A stretch of 7,006 nt of DNA from an uncultured Oscillibacter sp. (GTDB lineage Bacteria > Bacillota > Clostridia > Oscillospirales > Oscillospiraceae), in contig CAJKKQ010000043.1 of assembly GCA_905200545.1 (NCBI GenBank), forward strand, positions 1 through 7,006, in the 5' to 3' direction. Position numbers and translations under genes: made by a program. This document shows, piece by piece, positions 1 to 7,006 of the stretch. The notes under the pieces are model-generated. The model was not told the origin of the DNA. It saw only the letters and a list, made by a program, of their open reading frames with translations, and made no database searches. How positions within the stretch are numbered: the stretch's first letter is position 1; each line of letters opens with the position of its first letter.

Positions 1-20
1 ACCAACTTCATCTGCTGAGA

Positions 21-56
21 AAATGGCCTCCGGAGGGATCCCTCCGGAGGCCATTT
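21..56. terminator. Perfect 36-nt palindrome, probable bidirectional terminator
   Basis: The two halves are exact reverse complements (AAATGGCCTCCGGAGGGA and its complement) and meet at a central GGATCC. This allows a very stable GC-rich hairpin flanked by A/T. On the plus strand it ends in ATTT followed by CTGT; on the minus strand it ends in ATTTTCTC, so either direction has only a short U tract. No gene lies between the left edge and this site, so it most likely ends a plus-strand gene off the left edge. The absence of a natural loop is slightly unusual for an intrinsic terminator. The role is inferred. Confidence 0.6.
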
Positions 57-76
57 CTGTCCGAATCTGCGGACAG
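57..76. repeat. Short inverted repeat upstream of lipoprotein gene
   Basis: CTGTCCG and CGGACAG (7 nt each) are separated by 6 nt. The repeat lies directly after the 36-nt palindrome and about 95 nt before the lipoprotein start. It could be an operator or a small RNA hairpin. Nothing else in the sequence tells these apart, and I see no convincing sigma-A promoter between it and the gene. Confidence 0.35.
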
Positions 77-171
77 CACCCTTCATTTCAAACTTTTTGG
101 GCACGCCATGCGTCTATTGGATGTTTTACGGTACATCGCAACCCATGACTTACAGGAAAGGATCGTGTTTT

Positions 172-723
172 ATGCGCAAGATTGCAAGTTTACTGCTGCT
201 GACAGCGGCACTGTGCCTGCTGCTGTCAGGCTGCGGCCAGAGCAATCCTCCCTCCGGCGACCCGAACACTCCGCCGGAGGAGAAAGAGACAGTCGGAACC
301 CCTCTCCCGAAAGAGGCCGATGACACATCCACGCCTGAGGAAGCGCCCCAGAGCAGCAGTGACACAGAAGGACCTCCATATGCGGACAATTTCTCTGTGG
401 ATGCGGCGGCGGTCCAGTCCTTTGGGGAGGATATCCAGTCCGCCCTGGCGGATCAGGACCTCCAGCGCCTGGCGGATCTGGCCGCCTATCCCCTTTATGT
501 AGGGCTTCCTGAGGGCGGGGAGTTCCTGGGCTCCCAGGAAGATTTCATGGCACTGGGCAGTGAGCGCATCTTTACCGATGATCTGCTGACGGAAATTGCG
601 CAGGCGGATCTATCGGACTTGCCTCCCAGCAAGGCCGGCTTTATTCTCTCATCCACAGGAAGGCCCAACATTGTCTTCAGCGTTTCCGGGGGCCAACTGG
701 CCATCGTCGGCATCAATTACTGA
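172..723 (+). CDS. Putative secreted lipoprotein of unknown function
   Basis: This is a 183-residue protein whose function I do not recognise. Residues 1-21 form a lipoprotein signal peptide: MRK, then a leucine-rich hydrophobic stretch, then the lipobox L-S-G-C with the lipid-bearing cysteine at 21. Residues 22 to about 70 are a low-complexity linker rich in Pro, Glu, Ser and Thr, typical of tethers that hold a domain away from the membrane. Residues about 71-183 look like one small folded domain, with an amphipathic helix around 80-105, the segment LAAYPLYVGL near 103-112, and a beta-rich end finishing GINY. I chose the ATG at 172 because AGGAAAGG sits 10 nt upstream and the signal peptide starts there; the frame stays open upstream to an ATG at 97 that has no good RBS. 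It is the only plus-strand gene here and converges on the acetyltransferase gene. It probably acts on the outer face of the membrane. Confidence 0.8.
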   Translation: MRKIASLLLLTAALCLLLSGCGQSNPPSGDPNTPPEEKETVGTPLPKEADDTSTPEEAPQSSSDTEGPPYADNFSVDAAAVQSFGEDIQSALADQDLQRLADLAAYPLYVGLPEGGEFLGSQEDFMALGSERIFTDDLLTEIAQADLSDLPPSKAGFILSSTGRPNIVFSVSGGQLAIVGINY

Positions 724-766
724 GCGCACAGGCAGCCGAGTCTCTCCCCACTTTCCATCTCCATGA

Positions 767-807
767 AAAAGATCCCCGGCGGAGCATCTGTCCGCCGGGG
801 ATCTTTT
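767..807. terminator. Bidirectional terminator between convergent genes
   Basis: A perfect 17-bp stem with a 7-nt loop: AAAAGATCCCCGGCGGA pairs with TCCGCCGGGGATCTTTT. A run of A on one flank and T on the other makes it U-tailed in both directions. It lies between the stop of the lipoprotein gene (723) and the stop of the acetyltransferase gene (806-808), whose TAA overlaps the end of the stem. It should therefore end transcription from both sides. Confidence 0.85.
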
Positions 808-1243
808 ATAATCCGAATCCATATTCCATGGGAACATACCGAATTCCATCCGGTGAATGCTGTTCGCCGGTCACTGCCTCAAAGCCCAGGCGACGGTAAA
901 AACCCACAGCATGAGGTGCCGCATGGACACTCAAGTGCCGGGGCGATGCAGCTGCCACAAACGTCTGAAAGAGCGCACGCCCAATCCCCCGGTGGTGACA
1001 GGATCCCTCCACGAAAAACAACGCAATGTGCGTACCCTGCAATGCCAATACCCCTACCAGCGTATCAGCATCAAAAGCACCAAAAACTGTCATGGCACGA
1101 ACCTGATTGGCATCTTCAATATAGCGGAAAAATGCCTCCACCCCCTCCTGCGGATAATCCGGGGCTTCAAATTCTGAAAAGACGCGTCCACAAAGCTCCA
1201 TGGCTTCCGCCAAGTGGGCATCCGTCACAGTTCGTATCTCCAA
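806..1243 (-). CDS. GNAT-family N-acetyltransferase
   Basis: This 145-residue protein has the size and pattern of a single-domain GCN5-related N-acetyltransferase, which transfers an acetyl group from acetyl-CoA to an amine. The acetyl-CoA-binding motif A is visible as HHRGIGRALF (about residues 83-92, R-G-x-G-R/K-A signature) after the beta strand IALFFV. Motif B is visible as GFYRRLGFEAV (about 114-124). The acceptor cannot be told from sequence. The start is a TTG at 1241-1243, supported by a strong AAAGGAGG (1251-1258) with 7 nt spacing; no in-frame ATG gives the full N-terminal strand MEIRTV. The gene lies downstream of valS on the same strand but is separated from it by a terminator, so it is probably transcribed on its own. 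I see no clear promoter in 1244-1350. Confidence 0.88.
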   Translation of the reverse strand: MEIRTVTDAHLAEAMELCGRVFSEFEAPDYPQEGVEAFFRYIEDANQVRAMTVFGAFDADTLVGVLALQGTHIALFFVEGSCHHRGIGRALFQTFVAAASPRHLSVHAAPHAVGFYRRLGFEAVTGEQHSPDGIRYVPMEYGFGL

Positions 1244-1354
1244 TGGTACTCCTCCTTTTCAAACAGGTGGATGGTTATCACTGTCCGCGGCCCCGGCAGA
1301 AACAGAGTGTTCCTTTCTATTCCTAAGCCCTGCTCTGCTGACCCGGATAATCGG

Positions 1355-1390
1355 AAACACCCCTGCGGGACATGCTCCGCAGGGGTGTTT
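1355..1390 (-). terminator. Rho-independent terminator downstream of valS
   Basis: The 14-nt arms AAACACCCCTGCGG and CCGCAGGGGTGTTT pair perfectly around an 8-nt loop, beginning 17 nt after the valS stop codon. The U tract in the minus direction is short (TTT followed by CCG). On the plus strand it is TTTT, but no plus-strand gene precedes it. It probably separates valS from the acetyltransferase gene. Confidence 0.75.
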
Positions 1391-1407
1391 TCAAATCAAT
1401 ACGGCAT

Positions 1408-4056
<2,649 letters not shown>

Positions 4057-4102
4057 GGTTGATTCTCCTATTCTCTTGGACCTGGGGTCCTGATTCGTGA
4101 AG

Positions 4103-4627
4103 TCAAATGGATTCAAGGAAGAGCCCCGTCTTTTCCCGGAAAAAGTCTGGGAAAGCCTCGGGGTCTCCCTGGGTAAAACAGTCTTTGGGCAGCGGCTGGT
4201 ATCGGGTGGCCTCGCCCTCCAGGCTCACTACATAAATCCCCTGGCAGAATACCAGATGACTGAAATTCTCATAGGGGACCGTGGTCACAATGCCGTGGAC
4301 CGTCTTGCGCATGCCGTCGTGATCAAAGGTGATGCACGTCGGATAGCCGCTTTTGAGGTTCTTCAGCATGTTATCCGCTATGCGGACTGTCAGGCGGGGG
4401 AAACTGGCTCTCAGGAGCAGCAGCAGTATCCCCATCACCAGTGGGGCCAGAGCCAGGACATCCAGGGAGGCCAGGAGGCACAGGCCCCCCACCAGCAGGG
4501 ACAGTACCCCCAGCACCAGGAGGAAGATGCGCCAGGCCCGGAGCAGGCGGAATTTTCCCAGCTTCATATGAACAAAAGAAACCGCGCCCATGACCGGCGT
4601 CCCCGCAGGGATTTGCACCTCAAACAA
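4103..4627 (-). CDS. YcxB-like two-helix membrane protein, first gene of the valS operon
   Basis: This protein of about 174 residues has unknown function. A short N-terminal strand region (FEVQIPAGTPVMGAVSFVH) is followed by two hydrophobic helices joined by a very short turn (about residues 30-51 and 54-75). A cytosolic-looking C-terminal domain of about 95 residues follows. The pattern ITFDHDGMRKT..., VPYENFSHLVFCQGIYVV, then a late PEAFPDFF segment resembles the C-terminal domain of YcxB-like membrane proteins. That assignment is from memory of the family and moderately confident. The frame opens at a GTG (4634-4636), but AGGAGG (4638-4643) ends only 1 nt before it. The TTG at 4625-4627, 10 nt from the AGGAGG, is the better start. 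It is the first gene after the T-box terminator and 46 nt upstream of valS, with no visible terminator or promoter between them, so it should share induction by uncharged tRNA-Val. Confidence 0.75.
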   Translation of the reverse strand: MFEVQIPAGTPVMGAVSFVHMKLGKFRLLRAWRIFLLVLGVLSLLVGGLCLLASLDVLALAPLVMGILLLLLRASFPRLTVRIADNMLKNLKSGYPTCITFDHDGMRKTVHGIVTTVPYENFSHLVFCQGIYVVSLEGEATRYQPLPKDCFTQGDPEAFPDFFREKTGLFLESI

Positions 4628-4651
4628 CGTACTCACTCCTCCTGTCCAAAC

Positions 4652-4683
4652 AAAAAACGCCCCGGGCCTTTCGGCCCAGGGCG
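4652..4683 (-). terminator. T-box-controlled intrinsic terminator
   Basis: On the minus strand CGCCCTGGGCC pairs with GGCCCGGGGCG (11 bp with one G-U) around a GAAA loop, followed by six T. It lies directly after the T-box sequence and before the membrane gene's RBS. In the T-box mechanism this hairpin forms when tRNA is charged and is displaced by the antiterminator when uncharged tRNA binds. Confidence 0.93.
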
Positions 4684-4907
4684 AACGATAGTCCGCGGTA
4701 CCACCTGGATTCGTGCCAAAGCACGCACTCAGCGGGCGCTTCCACGCCCCTCCCCGATAACGGCGGGATGCCGCCGGTGCTTACTCACCTTTCAGCTCCA
4801 GTGCTCCGGGACGACTTCTCCGGCGGCCTCACAGGCGCTTCCACCAACCGCGCCCTCTCTTGGCATCCGCCTGCCGGGTACTGCTTCCCATCTTTGCAGT
4901 TCCAATA
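4652..4907 (-). promoter_or_regulatory. T-box riboswitch leader, specifier GUC (tRNA-Val)
   Basis: The leader holds the parts of a T-box in order on the minus strand. A GATGGGAAGCAGTACC element near the base of stem I lies at about 4878-4893. The distal stem I signature AGAGAGGGCGC..GGTTGGTGGAA..GCGCC lies at 4834-4860. The specifier loop GAGAAGTCGTCCCGGAGC is at about 4803-4820, with GTC at 4813-4815. Intervening hairpins are at 4761-4776 and 4712-4725. The T-box AGGTGGTACCGCGG is at 4693-4706, followed by the terminator. The specifier is read as GUC (Val) because it is followed by a purine and because the antiterminator bulge UGGU (4700-4703) pairs with an A73-CCA end, as in tRNA-Val. The alternative frame UCG (Ser) would need UGGC for G73. 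Binding of uncharged tRNA-Val should permit transcription into the membrane gene and valS. Confidence 0.93.
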
Positions 4908-4916
4908 TACCGTTTC

Positions 4917-4945
4917 AGTATAGTCTTCCCATTTTGGATTGTCAA
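4917..4945 (-). promoter_or_regulatory. Sigma-A promoter of the T-box/valS transcription unit
   Basis: On the minus strand a consensus -35 TTGACA (4940-4945) is followed by a 17-nt spacer and a -10 TATACT (4917-4922). This puts the start site near 4910, just before the T-box stem I. The -35 begins 3 nt after the sigE stop codon, so the unit has its own strong housekeeping promoter independent of the sporulation genes. Confidence 0.88.
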
Positions 4946-4948
4946 GAG

Positions 4949-5653
4949 TCAGCTTAACCGCAAAATCTCCTTTTTCAGCCGCTGGATGATGCGCTTTTCC
5001 AGCCGGGAGATATAGCTCTGGGAGATGCCCAGTCTGTCCGCTACCTCCTTTTGCGTCTGCTCCCGGCTGCCCCCCAGGCCAAAGCGCAATGTGATGATCT
5101 CCCGCTCCCGGGGCGAGAGGGCCTCCATGGCCGCCGCCAGCAGCGAGCGGTCCACGTCCTCCTCGATGGGGCGCATCACCACGTCGGCGTCGGTTCCCAG
5201 CACGTCGGAGAGCAGCAGTTCGTTGCCGTCCCAGTCGGTGTTGAGAGGCTCGTCAAAAGACACCTCCCCTTTCCGGTTGGCATTCTTGCGCAGGTACATG
5301 AGGATCTCATTTTCGATGCACCGGGAGGCGTAAGTGGCCAGCTTGATGTTCTTGTCTGTGCGGTAGGTGCCCACGGCCTTGATGAGGCCGATGGTGCCGA
5401 TGGAGATGAGGTCCTCGATGCCCACGCCGGTATTTTCAAACCGCCGCGCTATGTACACCACCAGCCGCAGATTATGTTCGATGAGCTCCTGCCGGGCCTC
5501 CTCCTCTCCCAGACGGGCAAGGAGCTCCGCCTCCCGCTCCTTGGTCAGCGGCGGCGGCAGGGTGTCGCTGCCGCCGATGTAGTGTACATGGCCCTGGGGC
5601 AGCAGTCCCCACTGTTCCAGCAGACGCAAAAGCCTGATCCAGATGTCCTTCAT
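4949..5653 (-). CDS. sigE: RNA polymerase sporulation sigma factor SigE (pro-sigma-E)
   Basis: This 234-residue sigma-70-family protein is the early mother-cell sporulation sigma factor. It is made as an inactive precursor and cleaved by SpoIIGA at the septal membrane. The N-terminal amphipathic pro-sequence (about residues 1-24) precedes [13 protein letters not shown], which lines up with YYIGGSEALPPPL of Bacillus subtilis SigE, where cleavage occurs; here cleavage is expected around residues 23-25. Sigma region 2 follows ([49 protein letters not shown]; about 61-122). Next comes [25 protein letters not shown] (about 131-155). Region 4 with its helix-turn-helix is [17 protein letters not shown] to [23 protein letters not shown] (about 179-222). 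The ATG at 5653 has GGGGAGGG 4 nt upstream (5658-5665). The gene follows spoIIGA directly. No sigG follows it, unlike the B. subtilis order; instead the valS unit begins. Confidence 0.97.
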   Translation of the reverse strand: MKDIWIRLLRLLEQWGLLPQGHVHYIGGSDTLPPPLTKEREAELLARLGEEEARQELIEHNLRLVVYIARRFENTGVGIEDLISIGTIGLIKAVGTYRTDKNIKLATYASRCIENEILMYLRKNANRKGEVSFDEPLNTDWDGNELLLSDVLGTDADVVMRPIEEDVDRSLLAAAMEALSPREREIITLRFGLGGSREQTQKEVADRLGISQSYISRLEKRIIQRLKKEILRLS

Positions 5654-6524
5654 GTCGCCCTCCCCGATTTACGCTGCCGCCCCACAAAGCGGCACAATCC
5701 TCTCCCACGCCTCCGGCGCAGATCCCAACCGGCAATCCCCGGTACCGCGTCCCCTCCACCTCTGTCCAGTCGCTGCGCACCGTCAGCAAAAGGCCCTCCG
5801 GCAGTCCCACCGTCCGGTAGGGTACCAGGGAGAACTGCCACCCCGGCGCCGCTGAGCGCAGAGGCTCCAGCAGATCCGCCGGGTAGCGCAGCAGCTCCGG
5901 TGTCAAAATCTGCCGCACCCGGGGCGGCAGAGCACCATCCAAAGCACCTCTGGCTGTCACCAGCACCGGTGCCCCGGAGACGGGATGCCGCAGCGCGTTC
6001 CCCGTATCGTGGAGGGCCGTCATGGTCACCACCTGCCCCTCCAGACACACCCGCACCTTCAGGAGGCGTCCTTCCACGCCCCGCTTGGCCGCTGCCCGGA
6101 ACACCACCGTCATGACGGAATAGGCAGCCGCTGCCGCGATGAGCAGCCCCCGGGCATCCACATCCGTATAGAAGATGCCTCCTGCCATGGGCACGCCTCC
6201 GGAGAGAAGCCCCAGCCCCAGTACGCACCCGGCCATGGCACAGGAGAGGGCAAAAAACAGCAGTATCAGCCGCGCCAGCTTCTCCTCCCCGCCGAAAGCC
6301 GCCAGGGCCAGCAGCACCCCTGCCGCGACCTTCACCGGCGTCCGGGCCAGGAAGGAAAGCCCCGGGAGAAACACGGCCGATGCGTAGACGCCGCCCAGCA
6401 GCGCCGCAAGGAGATACCGTCCCCGCCGCAGGGGCCGCCCGGCCAGGCGGGCCGTACACACCAGCAGCAGATAATCCATCACCGCGTTGAGGGTGAATAC
6501 GCTGTCCAGATAGACCACCGTCAC
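5472..6524 (-). CDS. spoIIGA: Sigma-E processing peptidase SpoIIGA (3' end anomalous)
   Basis: SpoIIGA is the membrane-bound aspartic protease that cleaves pro-sigma-E during sporulation. Residues 1 to about 145 are hydrophobic, with about five membrane helices starting [19 protein letters not shown], very like the B. subtilis N-terminus. The protease domain starts near 152. The catalytic D-T-G-N is at 173-176 in [19 protein letters not shown] (DSGN in B. subtilis), and [10 protein letters not shown] is at about 231-240. Similarity to the family appears to end near [17 protein letters not shown] (267-283). After residue 290 the frame runs into sigE without a stop, giving 350 residues against 309 in B. 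subtilis; the last 60 residues are out-of-frame sigE sequence. A stop in one other frame lies at 5669-5671 and in the other at 5650-5652 (ATGA overlap with sigE), so a 3' indel is likely and the true end is probably near 5650-5670. The start is GTG at 6524 behind GGAAGGGGGAA. Confidence 0.92.
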   Translation of the reverse strand: MTVVYLDSVFTLNAVMDYLLLVCTARLAGRPLRRGRYLLAALLGGVYASAVFLPGLSFLARTPVKVAAGVLLALAAFGGEEKLARLILLFFALSCAMAGCVLGLGLLSGGVPMAGGIFYTDVDARGLLIAAAAAYSVMTVVFRAAAKRGVEGRLLKVRVCLEGQVVTMTALHDTGNALRHPVSGAPVLVTARGALDGALPPRVRQILTPELLRYPADLLEPLRSAAPGWQFSLVPYRTVGLPEGLLLTVRSDWTEVEGTRYRGLPVGICAGGVGEDCAALWGGSVNRGGRHEGHLDQAFASAGTVGTAAPGPCTLHRRQRHPAAAADQGAGGGAPCPSGRGGGPAGAHRT

Positions 6525-6568
6525 GCCGCTTCCCCCTTCCTCTTCCGCTTCCGCAGCCGACGGATTTG

Positions 6569-6603
6569 ATTATAGGCCGTCCGGTGCGGAAAAGCCGTCG
6601 CAA
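6569..6603 (-). promoter_or_regulatory. Possible spoIIGA promoter
   Basis: On the minus strand an exact TATAAT (6569-6574) lies 44 nt before the spoIIGA GTG start. No good -35 stands at the usual 17-nt distance. The nearest candidate, TTGCGA (6598-6603), is 23 nt away. The B. subtilis spoIIG promoter is known for an over-long spacer rescued by Spo0A, so this arrangement is suggestive, but I see no clean Spo0A box (TGTCGAA). The -10 is seen; the rest is inference. Confidence 0.4.
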
Positions 6604-6630
6604 AAAGGAACTGTGGGATCCTCCTTCATG

Positions 6631-6667
6631 GAAAAACCGGGAGCCGCTTTTTTCGCAGCTCCCGGTT
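6631..6667 (-). terminator. Terminator of the amidohydrolase gene
   Basis: On the minus strand AACCGGGAGC pairs with GCTCCCGGTT (10 bp) across a 13-nt loop containing a run of A, and transcription then runs into TTTTTCC. It lies 21 nt after the amidohydrolase stop codon and before the spoIIGA promoter region, so it insulates spoIIGA-sigE from the upstream gene. Confidence 0.82.
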
Positions 6668-6687
6668 CAAATCTCTGTTATTCAGTT

Positions 6688-7006
6688 TCAATGTTCAAAT
6701 ACCCGCACACCGTCCTTCCAGGTCTCCAGCACCCGGATGGTCCGCAGCGACTCCCCCGCTGTCCTGGTGGGATCCCGGTCCAGAACCACCAGATCCGCCC
6801 GCTTGCCGGGGGCCAGGGTGCCCTTTTGATCCTCCTCGAAATACTGGTAGGCGGCGTTGGCGGTTACCGCTTTCAGGGCAGTCCAAACGTCCACCCGCTC
6901 TTCCGGCCCCAGCACGCTGCCGTCTTTCATCCGCCGCTCCACCGCGCACCACACCGTCTCCAGCATGTCCGGGCGGATCACCGGGGCGTCCTGGTGGAAG
7001 GTAAAG
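6688..7006 (-). CDS. YtcJ-like amidohydrolase, C-terminal part (gene runs off right edge)
   Basis: Only the last 105 or so codons are in the window; the frame stays open to 7006, beginning FTFHQDAPV. The visible part matches the C-terminus of YtcJ-type metal-dependent amidohydrolases (Amidohydro_3 group). HxDAPV and P.ML precede V..AVERR....G.VLGPEERV, then ALKAVTANAAYQYFEED, then KGTLAPGKRADLVVLDRDP, where the C-terminal beta-sandwich closes with ADLVVLD. The aspartate of HQDAPV is a likely metal ligand in this family. The substrate is unknown; family members are predicted to hydrolyse amide or related bonds. The ATG and GTG codons inside the visible part are internal, not starts. The gene ends at TGA 6688-6690 and is followed by its own terminator. 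Confidence 0.88.
   Translation of the reverse strand, partial: FTFHQDAPVIRPDMLETVWCAVERRMKDGSVLGPEERVDVWTALKAVTANAAYQYFEEDQKGTLAPGKRADLVVLDRDPTRTAGESLRTIRVLETWKDGVRVFEH

Noticed and set aside
97..171. N-terminal extension of the lipoprotein from the ATG at 97
   Set aside because: The extension would put 25 polar residues before the signal peptide and has no good RBS. The ATG at 172 has both an RBS and the signal peptide start.
763..1326. A 187-codon plus-strand frame antisense to the acetyltransferase gene
   Set aside because: It starts inside the bidirectional terminator, is rich in Pro/His/Gln with no domain, and opposes a clear GNAT gene.
4079..4091. Short inverted repeat GGACC/GGTCC just upstream of valS
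   Set aside because: It has only 5-bp arms and no U tract, so it is too weak to call a terminator or attenuator.
4097..4957. A 286-codon plus-strand frame across the membrane gene and T-box leader
   Set aside because: It runs antisense through the structured T-box RNA and a membrane protein gene, and its product is low-complexity.
5051..6115. A 354-codon plus-strand frame antisense to sigE and spoIIGA
   Set aside because: It covers two well-supported genes on the other strand and shows no domain or RBS.
5650..6603. A 317-codon minus-strand frame overlapping spoIIGA and ending ATGA at sigE
   Set aside because: Its product is Gly/Arg/Ala-rich shadow sequence, while the other frame carries the SpoIIGA membrane helices and the DTGN motif. 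Only its stop position is of interest, as a possible end after a frameshift.

Overview
The window looks like chromosome from a GC-rich, spore-forming member of the Clostridia, most likely an Oscillospiraceae-type gut bacterium (Flavonifractor/Oscillibacter-like). This is inferred from the spoIIGA-sigE sporulation pair, a T-box riboswitch ahead of valS, strong AGGAGG-type ribosome binding sites, frequent TTG/GTG starts and GC-rich codon use. No sequence search was possible, so the genus is a guess. Apart from one lipoprotein gene, every gene is on the minus strand.

Layout from left to right. Positions 1-171 hold a perfect 36-nt palindrome (probable terminator of a gene off the left edge) and a short inverted repeat, but no gene. 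A secreted lipoprotein of unknown function runs on the plus strand (172-723). It converges on a GNAT acetyltransferase (806-1243, minus), and a 17-bp stem-loop between them can terminate both. Valyl-tRNA synthetase (valS, 1408-4056, minus) follows, with its own terminator downstream. Immediately upstream of valS lies a two-helix membrane protein resembling the YcxB family (4103-4627, minus).

The membrane gene and valS appear to be one transcription unit. It has a near-consensus sigma-A promoter (TTGACA, 17 nt, TATACT) and a T-box leader of about 260 nt. The leader's specifier reads as GUC (valine), and its antiterminator bulge UGGU fits the A73 discriminator of tRNA-Val. Uncharged tRNA-Val should therefore induce both genes. 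The promoter starts 3 nt after the sigE stop codon.

Upstream of that is the mother-cell sporulation pair spoIIGA-sigE. SpoIIGA is the membrane aspartic protease that activates pro-sigma-E. The spoIIGA frame shows no stop before sigE and runs about 180 nt into it, which suggests either a frameshift near its 3' end or an unusually long overlap. The usual third member of this cluster, sigG, is not next to sigE here. At the right edge is the C-terminal part of a YtcJ-like amidohydrolase (minus) with its terminator.

I found no rRNA, tRNA, CRISPR array, insertion sequence or phage gene. Most of the window is ordinary core genome. The points most worth checking are the uncharacterised membrane gene under Val T-box control and the spoIIGA/sigE junction.
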